A stretch of 53,616 nt of DNA from Porphyromonadaceae bacterium UBA4262 (GCA_002396085.1 DGWI01000027.1:1-53616); one strand, 5' to 3'. Counted from the stretch's first letter, positions 42,101 to 51,057 are shown. Notes: generated by a model not told the origin, from the letters alone. Made by a program: numbers and translations.

Positions 42101-42236
42101 CCTGCTCACCAAGTACACGGGTTCCGATCCGGCGGTGCTGGCTTCGACGGCTGGCGGTCCGGGCGGAATGGGCATCGACAACTATGCTGTTCCATCGACA
42201 CGTAGTTTTAATTTCACGCTTAAAGCAACATTTTAA
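39129..42236 (+). CDS. SusC/RagA-type TonB-dependent outer-membrane transporter
   Basis: A 1035-residue TonB-dependent transporter that would import oligosaccharides or another large ligand. Signal peptide 1-24; the carboxypeptidase-regulatory-like domain typical of SusC is at about 25-110 (VTGVVTQASDGEPIIGASIQV, TDLDGKYAIEVDDGDVL). The TonB-interaction segment is GEVVVTAMGQTQ. The plug contains FANSLQGKVAGLQVSTGG, PLMIVDGVAIRG, IESMTVLKGAAASALYGQ and ANGVIMITTKNG. The barrel follows to the C-terminus, ending with STRSFNFTLKATF. The SusD-like gene starts 15 bp downstream, the usual order. The dipeptide MMNMM start is ambiguous between 39129 and nearby ATGs. Confidence 0.93.
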   Translation: MMNMMRKQLLMLLLFWLTAVWGVARTVTGVVTQASDGEPIIGASIQVYGTARGTATDLDGKYAIEVDDGDVLDVTYVGMEPVSIRVTQGKMVINIEMKENAQVLGEVVVTAMGQTQEKKKLNFAVQQLDSDQVTAGGSANFANSLQGKVAGLQVSTGGGSPNASTQVIIRAISSMNPSQNNEPLMIVDGVAIRGQGSSLGDLNPNDIESMTVLKGAAASALYGQEAANGVIMITTKNGSKDGSVRVNVQTTLEVSRAARVPKLQSMFMPGSRGMYKENTASGGWGPYLRAEDTCYDNVGDFLTTGVMQKYDASVSGGTEKFIAYASVSYMNNQGIIPKDYKKQLTAFIKGSFHPSKQVTLQLSANLKNSTARGSGSPISTIYNWGRNKDMSDYETLEGHVNWWARYEAWDKLTDLERINAGVSPYYGRYKDKARTEDTRYIINGMVQYRPIDDLEFTGKVTYDKAYSIYDGYSVPRIYEGDLLNPDDTNVQAALTDSQSLFGSYSFSPSRGEQWVTQFLATYKKTFAQDFTFNILYGMEWKQYSGVSTSIYGENFQLGGEYYSYNNVDFENANLVIFNRSVLSHSRWNKYGYFGELRFDYKGMAQLSATYRMDGSSRFKQAPQTNYSYASVTGGVIFSELFHLQNKWFSYGKLRGNWAKVGKDGPQYKFTDTYKQWVMFPDGGYGVDPTIGRAYDLHPEMTSSWEIGADLRFFNSRTRLDLAYYSTSVSNQIVTVRVSPASGMILQTRNEGELENHGMEITLAQDIIKNRDFDWTATLNFSYNRGKVISLPEDIIEIQGTQYGDIFPVARLGESSTGISGKDYERDPNGNVICDENGYPIISPQKGLYIGNREPDFLLGLGSSFRYKNATLSFLLDTRKGGDVVNVTGRSLITNGMNHLYDKYRNREIIFNGVQAVTAADGTVTYEKNRTPIVLDNNFISQYYSTVSSNFIEDGSYIRLSYVTLGYDFTPLFKKTWAVKGLSATLTGRNLFLLTKYTGSDPAVLASTAGGPGGMGIDNYAVPSTRSFNFTLKATF

Positions 42237-42251
42237 AACCGACTGAATACG

Positions 42252-44153
42252 ATGAAAAAGATATTACAATTTTCCTTGCTTTTATCATTGTCACTGCTGA
42301 CGCTTGGTTGCAATGATATGCTTGATGAGAATGTTGACCCCGACAAGCCACATTCTATTGATGCCAAAGTGGGCTTGCCCACGATTGTCTTCTATGCTCA
42401 GCAAGTGGTGTATGACCACGCGGAGTATTATGCCTACTTCTCGCAAATGCTCACAACGGGTGGGAAGAGTTCGGTCGGCGCTTACTCCTACAAGTGTGAG
42501 TGGGAGATGCTGACCATGAATCGTCACCCGATGTGGCGACGCCACTTCTACGACATCGGCAAGAACTGTGTTAACCTGGTTGAAAACGCGCAGCAAATCA
42601 ATTCGCCCAACTACGAGTTGATTGCTCGAACCATCAAACTGATGTCAACGCAACTCACAACCGATGCTTTTGGCGACATGCCGCGCAGTCAGGCTTATGT
42701 GAGCAACTCGCCGGCCTACGACACACAGGCATCCATCTACAAGTGGATGCTCGACGAGTGCGACGAACTGATTGCCATGTATGAGAATCCCGAGATAACC
42801 CAGGCGACAACCAATCAAGAAATCACTTTCAAGGAAGACCGAGTCTACGGCGGTGATCTGGAGAAGTGGAAAGGACTGGTGTATGCCATCAAGGCGCGAT
42901 TGTTGCTGCGCAATATACCTAATGTCAACACTGGCACCGAGGTGTGCAACCAGATTGTAGCAGCGGCCGACGCGGCCATCAACCAGTGGCGCAAGGGCGA
43001 CCTGCTGCATGGAGCATGGTTTGGCAACGAGCCGCGCTACAAGTGGGATGGTGGCACCAACACGCAGAATGCCGTGTGGAGTGTGGCACAACCCATCATC
43101 AACTCGTGGGAGTCGCGTGGCAACCTGCTGGGTAGCGCAATCCCGTCCAAGTGGTTCATGGTCGACTTGCTGGGTATCAGCAAGCCCACCGACCCGGCAA
43201 AATGCGGCATGTACAATGGCGAGCGGGCGCACGACGGCTTTGCCAACGACCCACGTTGTGTCTTGTTGATGATTGCGCGTACCGGTCCGCGTGATGCCGC
43301 CGTCGCCAGCGAGGTCATTAAGATGCGTTATCTCGAGAACAACATCGGCATGGGCACATCCTATAAGATTGCCAACTATCCGCACCTCTATATGGGGGCC
43401 TACGCTGGTGCGACCGACTCCTACAATCCCATCTTCACCATGGAGGAACTCTACTTCATCAAGGCCGAGGCACTCTACTGGATGGGACACAAAGCCGAGG
43501 CATGCGCACTGGCCAAGGAGGCCACACAGTGGAACATTCAGCGGCACCTCGACTTCTTCCTCGAGAAGTATCCCAATCCCAACTACAACGAGCGTACCGA
43601 CAACAAGTATCCCGGCAACTCGGTGGCAGGAGGAAAACCCGGATATGAGCAGGCCGAGTACTGGGAGGCTCAGGTCAACGCCTTCCTCAACAATGAGGAC
43701 TACTTCCGCTCGGGTTCTACGCCATCGGTCGACAAGGTGGAGAACCGCGGAAACAAGCACTGGTTCTTCAATCCCAGTGAGTTCTCGCTCAGCGACCTGA
43801 TGCAGCAGAAGTACATCGCCATGTATCTCCAGCCCGAACAGTGGACCGACATGCGACGTTATCACTACAGTAACAAGCGCAATAACTATGGCATTGGCGA
43901 TGCCAACGAGATTGTTTATCCCGAGTTGCGCCGCCCATACAACTTGTATGCCGCCTACTGGATTGATGGCTTGACCGAGTCGCAGAAGGAGAACACCTGG
44001 ATTCAGCGACTCAACTACGACCCCGAGACCGAGGAGAAGTACAATCGGGCCGAACTGCAGCGACTGGGAGCCTACAAGAACTACAAGTGGCTGCAAGAAC
44101 CCATGATATGGGCTCATAAGGCTGGGGAGATCACGTCGCTCACCGGCGAATGA
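42252..44153 (+). CDS. SusD/RagB-type nutrient-binding lipoprotein
   Basis: A 633-residue outer-membrane lipoprotein that would cap the SusC barrel and bind its ligand. Signal peptide MKKILQFSLLLSLSLLTLGC with Cys20 in the lipobox; acidic residues follow (NDMLDENVDPDKP), compatible with surface export. The N-terminal helix pairs VFYAQQVVYDHAEYYAYFSQML and YGGDLEKWKGLVYAIKARLLLR represent the TPR-like scaffold. The C-terminal part contains FTMEELYFIKAEALYWMG and MQQKYIAMYLQPEQWTDMRR, typical of the SusD/RagB fold. The glycan-contact residues cannot be predicted from sequence alone. It is probably co-transcribed with the gene upstream. Confidence 0.9.
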   Translation: MKKILQFSLLLSLSLLTLGCNDMLDENVDPDKPHSIDAKVGLPTIVFYAQQVVYDHAEYYAYFSQMLTTGGKSSVGAYSYKCEWEMLTMNRHPMWRRHFYDIGKNCVNLVENAQQINSPNYELIARTIKLMSTQLTTDAFGDMPRSQAYVSNSPAYDTQASIYKWMLDECDELIAMYENPEITQATTNQEITFKEDRVYGGDLEKWKGLVYAIKARLLLRNIPNVNTGTEVCNQIVAAADAAINQWRKGDLLHGAWFGNEPRYKWDGGTNTQNAVWSVAQPIINSWESRGNLLGSAIPSKWFMVDLLGISKPTDPAKCGMYNGERAHDGFANDPRCVLLMIARTGPRDAAVASEVIKMRYLENNIGMGTSYKIANYPHLYMGAYAGATDSYNPIFTMEELYFIKAEALYWMGHKAEACALAKEATQWNIQRHLDFFLEKYPNPNYNERTDNKYPGNSVAGGKPGYEQAEYWEAQVNAFLNNEDYFRSGSTPSVDKVENRGNKHWFFNPSEFSLSDLMQQKYIAMYLQPEQWTDMRRYHYSNKRNNYGIGDANEIVYPELRRPYNLYAAYWIDGLTESQKENTWIQRLNYDPETEEKYNRAELQRLGAYKNYKWLQEPMIWAHKAGEITSLTGE

Positions 44154-44189
44154 TAGATGTGTATTGTTTAACCGAATATAGTATATACG

Positions 44190-45236
44190 ATGAAGAAGAT
44201 ATATCAATTGGTGAGTGTGGGTGCACTAGCGGCGGTGTTGATGACATCGTGTGCCGTGCACGACCCATTTGCCGACAACATGGAAATTGGTGTGGTCTTG
44301 CCAACGGTCAGTTGGGAGCAGAACTCTGTGACCATCAAGGCAGGCAATTATGCGGGGTTCAAGGCCATGTATTACACGTCGTCTGAAAACGAGATTGACC
44401 ACTGTGCTGTGTGGGCGCAGACCAAGCGCACCGACGAGGCTGCGGCTACTGCGCGCTTGACCACCGCATTGTCCTACACCAAGACCGTCACCACTGTCGA
44501 CACGGTGCGTCGCCAGCAGTTGGCTACCTATCCGCACAGCAATGCCGTGTGGGATGGCTATGAATATGTGCTGACCGACTCGTTCCCGACTTCTAAAACA
44601 CTCGAACCCAAGACATGGAGCAATCCGCTTGAGTGGGACGACGAGAAGTTCAACGAGTACTATCCCGGCACGTTCAAGGATGAGTTCTGTTCCTATCTGG
44701 TGAATGCCTTGACCAAGGACAGCACATACTATAACGACTTGCGCAACATTTACATCAACTATGATTTCACGCAAGAGCAGTTTGAGGCGATGAATGCCAA
44801 GTACAATGTCAATTATCCCACTGTGGTCGAGAGCGGTCAGAAGTCTGATGCCTGGTTTACAACCGATGAGGTGGACCATTACTACTATATCTCGGTCGAT
44901 AATGGCGTGACCACCATCCACGAGATTGCCTCGGCCGACTTGGCTCCGGCGGGAGTCAATGTCTATGAGGTCTACAAGTCATCTGAGTGGTTGCTGTGCA
45001 GGTATAGCGACGACACGGGCGGAAAAATCACCAGTGTGCGGCGCGAGTGCATGCCCTACTGGAAGGAACTGCTTGAGCAGATTCCTTTCACCGCATGGAT
45101 TTTTAACACCTCCGAAAAGACTTATTCTGTCAACTTCACGCGCAACTATACGCTCAATCCCGACTTCCGTGTCTATGACAAGGCTACAGGCAAGGCGGGC
45201 ATCACCTCTGATAATAAGGAAGTTTCTCTTAACTAA
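44190..45236 (+). CDS. PUL-associated lipoprotein of unknown function
   Basis: A 348-residue lipoprotein, signal peptide and lipobox LMTSCAV. It lies directly behind the SusD-like gene (36 bp) and ahead of a PKD lipoprotein (5 bp), positions usually held by SusE/SusF-like surface glycan-binding proteins. Residues after the Cys include Asp and Glu (AVHDPFADNMEIG), compatible with surface exposure. The sequence shows alternating Tyr/Trp-rich strands (YYTSSENEIDHCAVWAQT, DEVDHYYYISVDNGVTTI) and no enzyme motif. I do not recognise a named family. A role in substrate capture is inferred only from its position. Confidence 0.7.
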   Translation: MKKIYQLVSVGALAAVLMTSCAVHDPFADNMEIGVVLPTVSWEQNSVTIKAGNYAGFKAMYYTSSENEIDHCAVWAQTKRTDEAAATARLTTALSYTKTVTTVDTVRRQQLATYPHSNAVWDGYEYVLTDSFPTSKTLEPKTWSNPLEWDDEKFNEYYPGTFKDEFCSYLVNALTKDSTYYNDLRNIYINYDFTQEQFEAMNAKYNVNYPTVVESGQKSDAWFTTDEVDHYYYISVDNGVTTIHEIASADLAPAGVNVYEVYKSSEWLLCRYSDDTGGKITSVRRECMPYWKELLEQIPFTAWIFNTSEKTYSVNFTRNYTLNPDFRVYDKATGKAGITSDNKEVSLN

Positions 45237-45241
45237 ACCCT

Positions 45242-46984
45242 ATGACTATGAAAGTTCTTAAAATAACTAGTTTAATTGCTTTCTTGGCATGCGTGCTGTC
45301 TGCTTGTGTCGATAAGGAGCCTACTTATGGCAACTTCCCGGGCAAGGATGTCGACTTCACCTACAATGTTGATGGTGACGAGTACATGCTCGACTTCTAT
45401 GTTGTGTCGACCATTCAGTTCAATAATACGTCGGCCAAATCGGGAGCAATCACATGGGACTTTGGAGATGGGCACACCTCAACCGATGCCAATCCCAAGC
45501 ACAAATTTGACAAAGCCGGGTTATACAAGGTTTCGCTCACAATCGACGGCGTGGGCACACAAACCTACCCCTTGCTCATCAATGATATTGCCCCCACACT
45601 GTCGGTAGTCGAGCAGAGTGCCCCCACCGTGGTCATCAACGATGTTACCGTCCTGCTGGGGGTGGAGTTGCCCAACCCCGAGAATCTCAAGTGCCGTTAT
45701 GAGTGGATCTTCCCTGAAGGGACGAGAGATGCCAGTGGCAACGAGATTACACGCTTTGACGGCACAAGCGATGCTCAAGGCAATATCTCCAACCCGGGCG
45801 CGCTCACATTCAGCAACATCGGCTCGCAGCGCATCGAGTTGCACACTTGGTTTGACACCGAGGGCGAGAACAGACGGCTAGAGGACTCCTATGTCAACGT
45901 GCAGGTGGGGTCGAGCGTGCCGGCACCGACCATCTATTATGCCGAGTTGGGCGGAAACATCAAGGCTTATAAGTTGGTCGACATGAGCTTGTTGCCGCAA
46001 GGAACCAAGAATATGGCGTTCGACATGGGAGTTAGTTCTGGAAATATGCCAACACAACTGGTGTTCGGAGTAGAGAAAACGGCCACCGACGAAGGTACAC
46101 TCGAACAAGATTTTGTCTATATCCTGGACTGCGGCAAACAGTATTATTATGTCAACGATGAGAACAGTGTGCTGGGCGATGGCAAGATTACCGCTATGAG
46201 TGCCGACGGTACCAATGTCAACATCATGGTGACCAATGTGGGTGGCCAGGCGTTTAATGATCCGTTCCAGGGATGTACCGATGGCGAGTATCTCTATTAT
46301 ACCGATCGCAACACGGGCATCAGGCGCTTGCCGCTCAACACGCGTGGAGCAATCGAGGAGACCAACTTCAATAGTACGACGGGCTACTTTGTGGTCAACA
46401 ATCAGCTGGCCTACTATGGTAAGGGCATCTCATACGGTGCCATACACACCGGCATCTATATCGACAGCAAGGGCATGTTCTGGTGGGGAAAGAACTATTC
46501 GGGCTATGGCATCTATCGGTTCAAGCCAGGCAACATCGTGGCTGGTGGAGCCAAAGCCAGCGACCCCATTCCCTATCCCATCGTGCTCGAGACCACACAA
46601 CCACGTGCATTCACCCTCGACGAGGATCTGGGATGTATGTATGTGTGGATGACCAAGGGGACGACACCCGATGTGGGATTTGGCCAGTATCCGCTGCCGG
46701 CCGACAATGCCACTGTCACTTACGACAACTATCTGCAATTCATTCAGATGGATGCAGACCCCATCAACACTACCGATGCCGAGGGAGTCTACACCACGCA
46801 GATGGCTGTTGACCAGCAGACGCACTACGTCTACTTCGGCTTCCGTGCTGCCTCGACCGAGAAGAACTACACCACCGGACTCTATTACTTCAACCCCGAC
46901 GACGGAAAGGTGTATAACTTCAATGGCAACAAGGACAAGATTCTGGGTGTGTGCATCAACCCGCGATTGACCAACCTCTTCTAG
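45242..46984 (+). CDS. PKD-domain lipoprotein with propeller-like C-terminal part
   Basis: A 580-residue lipoprotein (start ambiguous by 2 codons: ATG at 45242 or 45248). Lipobox VLSACVDKEP, with the acidic/basic KE just after the Cys that resembles the Bacteroidota surface-export signal. A PKD-like beta-sandwich covers about residues 30-115, with ITWDFGDGHTSTDANPKHKF as the diagnostic motif. A second Ig-like segment follows (SVVEQSAPTVVINDVTVLLG). From about 235 to the end is a repeated-blade region (YYAELGGNIKAYKLVD, DGEYLYYTDRNTGIRRLP, AIHTGIYIDSKGMFWWGKN), probably a beta-propeller. Such proteins typically bind the glycan on the surface. It is likely part of the SusCD transcript. Confidence 0.75.
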   Translation: MTMKVLKITSLIAFLACVLSACVDKEPTYGNFPGKDVDFTYNVDGDEYMLDFYVVSTIQFNNTSAKSGAITWDFGDGHTSTDANPKHKFDKAGLYKVSLTIDGVGTQTYPLLINDIAPTLSVVEQSAPTVVINDVTVLLGVELPNPENLKCRYEWIFPEGTRDASGNEITRFDGTSDAQGNISNPGALTFSNIGSQRIELHTWFDTEGENRRLEDSYVNVQVGSSVPAPTIYYAELGGNIKAYKLVDMSLLPQGTKNMAFDMGVSSGNMPTQLVFGVEKTATDEGTLEQDFVYILDCGKQYYYVNDENSVLGDGKITAMSADGTNVNIMVTNVGGQAFNDPFQGCTDGEYLYYTDRNTGIRRLPLNTRGAIEETNFNSTTGYFVVNNQLAYYGKGISYGAIHTGIYIDSKGMFWWGKNYSGYGIYRFKPGNIVAGGAKASDPIPYPIVLETTQPRAFTLDEDLGCMYVWMTKGTTPDVGFGQYPLPADNATVTYDNYLQFIQMDADPINTTDAEGVYTTQMAVDQQTHYVYFGFRAASTEKNYTTGLYYFNPDDGKVYNFNGNKDKILGVCINPRLTNLF

Positions 46985-46990
46985 AAAAAG

Positions 46991-49558
46991 ATGAAGAAAG
47001 CAATTGTGATACTCATCGCACTGTTCGCGCTCACGCTCACGGCACAGACTGTCAAGCGTGAGGCGCGAGGTGTGTGGATGAGTGCCTACGTCAGCGACTG
47101 GCCCAGCGGGGCCATCACCACCAGTAATGCAGCCACCATGAAGAAGGCCTGTCAGAAGATGCTCGACACGCTGGCAGTCAACAACATGAATGTGGTCTAC
47201 TTTCACGTCCGTGCCATGTGCGATGCCCTCTATAACTCGGCCTACGAGCCATGGTCCAGTTATTGCTCAACAGCCCGTGGTGTCGCGCCGGCGTTCGACC
47301 CGCTGGAGTTCATTGTCCAGGAGGCACACAAGCGCGGCATCGAGTTGTATGCCTGGGTCAATCCCTATCGCTACAAGCCGCGCAACCGCGACACCTGGGG
47401 CGACGACCCTCGCAACTATGAGAACTCTCATCCCGAGTGGCTACTGGCCACCGACTATGAGACGGTGCTGAACCCGGGCATCCCCGAGGTGCGCCAGCGA
47501 GTGGTAGATGTTTGTCGCGACATCATTTCAAAGTATGATGTCGACGGGCTGGTCTTCGACGACTACTTTTACAATCAGGACAATCCGTCGATGACCCTCG
47601 ATGCCGAGCAATATAATGCCTATCTGGCCGATGGAGGAACCATGAGCCAGGCTGACTGGCGGCGCGAGAATGTCAACCAGATGGTGCATGATGTCAACCA
47701 GATGGTCAAGCAGATCAAACCCTGGGTGCGATTTGGCATCAGTCCGGCAGGTGTGGCGTGCAGCAGTCCGGCTGTGGCGGCGCAATATGGTGTGGAGCCC
47801 AGCCCGGGCAGCGACTGGCAGTACAATCAGATCTACAGCGATCCCATGGCGTGGATTACACGAGGAACCATCGACTTCATCTCGCCACAGGTCTACTGGA
47901 ACACAACGGGCACCTACGACGAGGTCACCAACTGGTGGGGCATGGTAGGACACAAGTTCAACCGTCACGTCTACATCAGCGGCTATGCCCGCGAGTCGGC
48001 TGTTACAGGCTGGGATTTGCCGGAATATCTGTTGCAGGTCAACGTCATGCGGCAGGCCATGACCAGTGGGGTCTATGGCATGATTTACTTCAAGTACACC
48101 ACCTGGCGCAACTTTAGCCAGACCTTGGATGGACGGGTAACGCAGTTGCGGCACTACCTCAAACGCTATGCATTCAACACACCGGCTATATGTCCTGTGC
48201 CGGCCTGGCTTAAACCCGATCGCGACTACACCACGGTGAGCGATGTGCGTCTTGACGGCGACTCGCTTCGCTGGACTCCCGAGCACAATGTGCGCTATGT
48301 TGTCTATGCCATCCCCGACTCGGTTGCCGATGCGCAGTTCCGTTGTCAACCGGACTATATGTTGGGCATCAGCTACAGTCCGGCTTATGGCATTGATGCA
48401 GCACACCGCACGGAATACCGCTATGCCGTCACCATCCTCGACCGATGGGAGAATGAGTACGCTCCGGTCATGCTGGGAGCTACGCCACAGCAGGCACCCA
48501 AGCCTGTGATTGTCACCCCCGACGACGGGTCTACTGTCTCGCGCTTGGGAATGCTGCGATGGAGTGCGCCGGGAGCCACGCTATTCACTGTCGAGGTCTA
48601 TGACGACGCGGCACTCACCAGCCAGGTGACCCGCGTTGAGGTCGACTCGGCCAGCCTGCCCATCAGTGCCTTGAATGGGCTGAATGTGGGCCAGCAGTAC
48701 TGGTGGCGCGTGGTGGCGCGTGGTGTCAACCTGTGGGACAATGCCAGCGAGACGCGTGCCATGACACTCGGTGCCATTGCCATCACCAGTCCGGCAGTCG
48801 ATGCTACCGATGTGTCACTGACACCCACCATCATCTGGAACGACCTGGGCGGAGGCACGAACTATCTGCTCGAACTCTCGACTGCAGCCAACATGGGCAC
48901 GGTCAAGTATAGTGTCACCACCAGTGAGCCGAGCATCACCGTGCCGGCCTATGTGTTGGCCGGGGCAACCACCTACTATGCACGTCTCACGGCCACGCAG
49001 GGACAACTCAGCGAGCAGTCGCCGGTGGTCGCCTTCCGCACCGTCGAGGTTATCCCCCAGGTGCCAGTCGTGCTGGTACCTGCAGTCGATGGGGGAGTAC
49101 TCTATGGCACATCGCGCATCCAGGTGCAGCCCCAGGCTGGCATCACATCGCTGCGTGTCGAGGTCAGCGCTTCCAGCACCTTCCCCACACGCCAGACCTA
49201 CAAAGGGACGGTCACCGACGGCTCGTTCAGCTCGGTCGAGTTGCAGGACATCACGGGTGTGGGCAGGCAGGAAGACGGCAACACCTACTATGTGCGCACG
49301 CGCTTTGCCTACCTGACTGTGGCCACAGGCTCGACCACGCAATACACCGACTATTCGCCCGTCATGACCTATGTCTATCGTGCCTCGCAGCCAGGCGATG
49401 TCACTGGTGACGGACAGGTCGACATTGCCGATGTCAACGCCGTCATCAACATGATGCTTGGCAAAACTGAGCCATTACCCACAGGCGATGTGACCGGTGA
49501 CGGGAGTATCGACATTGCTGATGTCAACGCTATCATCAACAACATGCTAGGCAAATGA
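46991..49558 (+). CDS. GHL10 glycosidase-like protein with dockerin doublet
   Basis: An 855-residue secreted protein that starts 6 bp after the preceding lipoprotein. Signal peptide 1-19. The GHL10 (DUF187) domain (about 20-390) matches the 35811 protein block by block: KREARGVWMSAYVSDWPSG, YFHVRAMCDALYNSAYEPWS, IELYAWVNPYRYKPRNR, DVDGLVFDDYFYNQ, FGISPAGVACSS, GSDWQYNQIYSDPMAWI and IDFISPQVYWNT. Three Fn3/Ig-like segments follow (about 410-790; VTPDDGSTVSRLGMLRWSAP is one). The dockerin-like tail has two loops (GDVTGDGQVDIADVN and VTGDGSIDIADVN). It lacks the propeller region that is fused in the 35811 protein. Enzymatic specificity is unknown. Confidence 0.82.
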   Translation: MKKAIVILIALFALTLTAQTVKREARGVWMSAYVSDWPSGAITTSNAATMKKACQKMLDTLAVNNMNVVYFHVRAMCDALYNSAYEPWSSYCSTARGVAPAFDPLEFIVQEAHKRGIELYAWVNPYRYKPRNRDTWGDDPRNYENSHPEWLLATDYETVLNPGIPEVRQRVVDVCRDIISKYDVDGLVFDDYFYNQDNPSMTLDAEQYNAYLADGGTMSQADWRRENVNQMVHDVNQMVKQIKPWVRFGISPAGVACSSPAVAAQYGVEPSPGSDWQYNQIYSDPMAWITRGTIDFISPQVYWNTTGTYDEVTNWWGMVGHKFNRHVYISGYARESAVTGWDLPEYLLQVNVMRQAMTSGVYGMIYFKYTTWRNFSQTLDGRVTQLRHYLKRYAFNTPAICPVPAWLKPDRDYTTVSDVRLDGDSLRWTPEHNVRYVVYAIPDSVADAQFRCQPDYMLGISYSPAYGIDAAHRTEYRYAVTILDRWENEYAPVMLGATPQQAPKPVIVTPDDGSTVSRLGMLRWSAPGATLFTVEVYDDAALTSQVTRVEVDSASLPISALNGLNVGQQYWWRVVARGVNLWDNASETRAMTLGAIAITSPAVDATDVSLTPTIIWNDLGGGTNYLLELSTAANMGTVKYSVTTSEPSITVPAYVLAGATTYYARLTATQGQLSEQSPVVAFRTVEVIPQVPVVLVPAVDGGVLYGTSRIQVQPQAGITSLRVEVSASSTFPTRQTYKGTVTDGSFSSVELQDITGVGRQEDGNTYYVRTRFAYLTVATGSTTQYTDYSPVMTYVYRASQPGDVTGDGQVDIADVNAVINMMLGKTEPLPTGDVTGDGSIDIADVNAIINNMLGK

Positions 49559-49598
49559 ATTCTTAGTAATTAATAACCCAATAAACAATCAGACAATT

Positions 49599-51008
49599 AT
49601 GAAGAAAATCTTACTCTTTGCCGCAATGTCGGCAATGCTGGCCCTGGGTGCCTCAGCAGCCATCGACGGTCAGCAGTATGATGCCGTAAACGGTATCAAC
49701 ATCGCCAACCAGTGGGTCCTGGACCGCATCCACAACGGTGGGCAGTTCCCTGCACTGGATGCCTGCAACACGCGTGCGCGCACCGCCGTCATGGCCGGTG
49801 ATGTCATCTATGTGGCACGCAGCGAGGCTAAAACCATCGTTCAGGGCACCGACACCCTGGGCAGTGCATCGGTTATCTACCGTTTCAAGGTCGAGGATGG
49901 CACCGAACTGCCACCGCTCGATGTGACACTCGACGGACAGCCCTACATGGTTTTCCTGGGGGTCAATTCGATTGGTGTCGACAACTTTGGGCACGTCTGG
50001 GTGGCGCCCTATACCAGCGAGGCCGAGGGCTCGGTCGAGGTGCCGTTCTATAGCCTCAACACCGAGAGTGGCGAACTGACTCTGCTGGGTAAGTTGCCCA
50101 AGGACATTGTCCTGCGCACCGACTACTACGACGTGCTGGGCGACATCACCCTGCAGGAGGCCGGATGTACCATCATGAGTGCTGCGGCCAACTCGCCCAC
50201 GGTCTACCGCTGGTATGTCGGGCAGGGCGACAGCTTTGAGTATGTTGAGGGTGGATTTGATGGCGACACTTATCTTGACATCGTCGACTTCTATCCCGAG
50301 ACGGTCACGCAATGGGCCTATGGTCCGACGGTTAAGATGTGCTATGACCCCAATGCCGATGACCCCTATGCGGGCGAACTCTTCTATGTCGACGGCTTCA
50401 ATGGCGCACCTGCGCTCTACGATTTGACTGGCACGCTGGTCGACTCGTTCGACGGTGTGGCACCCGAGTTGGCACCCTATGAGGTGGGAGCCAACGGATG
50501 TGCCGAGTTTACCCTCGACGACCGCAACTTCCTGGTCTATACCATGGCGCAGTACTCAGGCACAACCGATGCGGGTCTCATGCGTGCTTGCCAGGCCAAC
50601 ATCTGCGAGCTGGGCGAGGGCATGTCCATTCCCGGCATGCAGCTCTATTGGACCGTCCCGGCCAATGGCCTGGGCGAAGTGTCCGACGGTGGCAACCGTG
50701 TGCACTGCTTCAATGTGCAGTATGGTGAGGAAGGCGGTGAGCCTTGCGTCACGCTGTTCACTTACAAGTGCTACAACGGCATGGCTGTCTACAAGATTGG
50801 CAAGGGGGTTACTCCCAATGAACCGGTTGATCCGGGTGTCACGGGCGATGTCACGGGTGATGGTCAGGTTGATATCGCTGATGTCAACGCAGTCATCAAC
50901 ATGATGCTAGGCAAGACTAGCCAGACTGCAGCAGGTGATGTCACTGGAGAAGGTAGTATTGACATCGCCGATGTTAATGCGGTCATTAACCTCATGCTCG
51001 GCAAGTAG
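49599..51008 (+). CDS. Secreted propeller-like protein with dockerin doublet
   Basis: A 469-residue secreted protein. Signal peptide 1-21 (LLFAAMSAMLALGASA). Residues about 35-400 are a propeller-like region that aligns in outline with part of the 35811 protein: NQWVLDRIHNGGQF and GDVIYVARSEA versus DNRWVRSVKTDYGN and DRVLVVGRSAG; GANGCAEFTLDDRNFLVYTM versus EANGAAFFTLQGKHYMLYPY; and LYWTVPANGLGEV versus LTWVFPQQGLGDV. It ends with two dockerin-like loops; in the second the usual acidic position is altered (VTGEGSIDIADVN). It is 40 bp downstream of the GHL10 gene and may be its functional partner. No catalytic motif. Confidence 0.75.
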   Translation: MKKILLFAAMSAMLALGASAAIDGQQYDAVNGINIANQWVLDRIHNGGQFPALDACNTRARTAVMAGDVIYVARSEAKTIVQGTDTLGSASVIYRFKVEDGTELPPLDVTLDGQPYMVFLGVNSIGVDNFGHVWVAPYTSEAEGSVEVPFYSLNTESGELTLLGKLPKDIVLRTDYYDVLGDITLQEAGCTIMSAAANSPTVYRWYVGQGDSFEYVEGGFDGDTYLDIVDFYPETVTQWAYGPTVKMCYDPNADDPYAGELFYVDGFNGAPALYDLTGTLVDSFDGVAPELAPYEVGANGCAEFTLDDRNFLVYTMAQYSGTTDAGLMRACQANICELGEGMSIPGMQLYWTVPANGLGEVSDGGNRVHCFNVQYGEEGGEPCVTLFTYKCYNGMAVYKIGKGVTPNEPVDPGVTGDVTGDGQVDIADVNAVINMMLGKTSQTAAGDVTGEGSIDIADVNAVINLMLGK

Positions 51009-51057
51009 ACATTAAGCCTGCTTGGTTATCCCGTCGACTCGGGAACTAAAATGAGGA

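Noticed and set aside
42645..44207. 520-codon minus-strand frame across the SusD-like gene
   Set aside because: Antisense shadow; SusD motifs are on the plus strand and the gene fits the SusC-SusD order.
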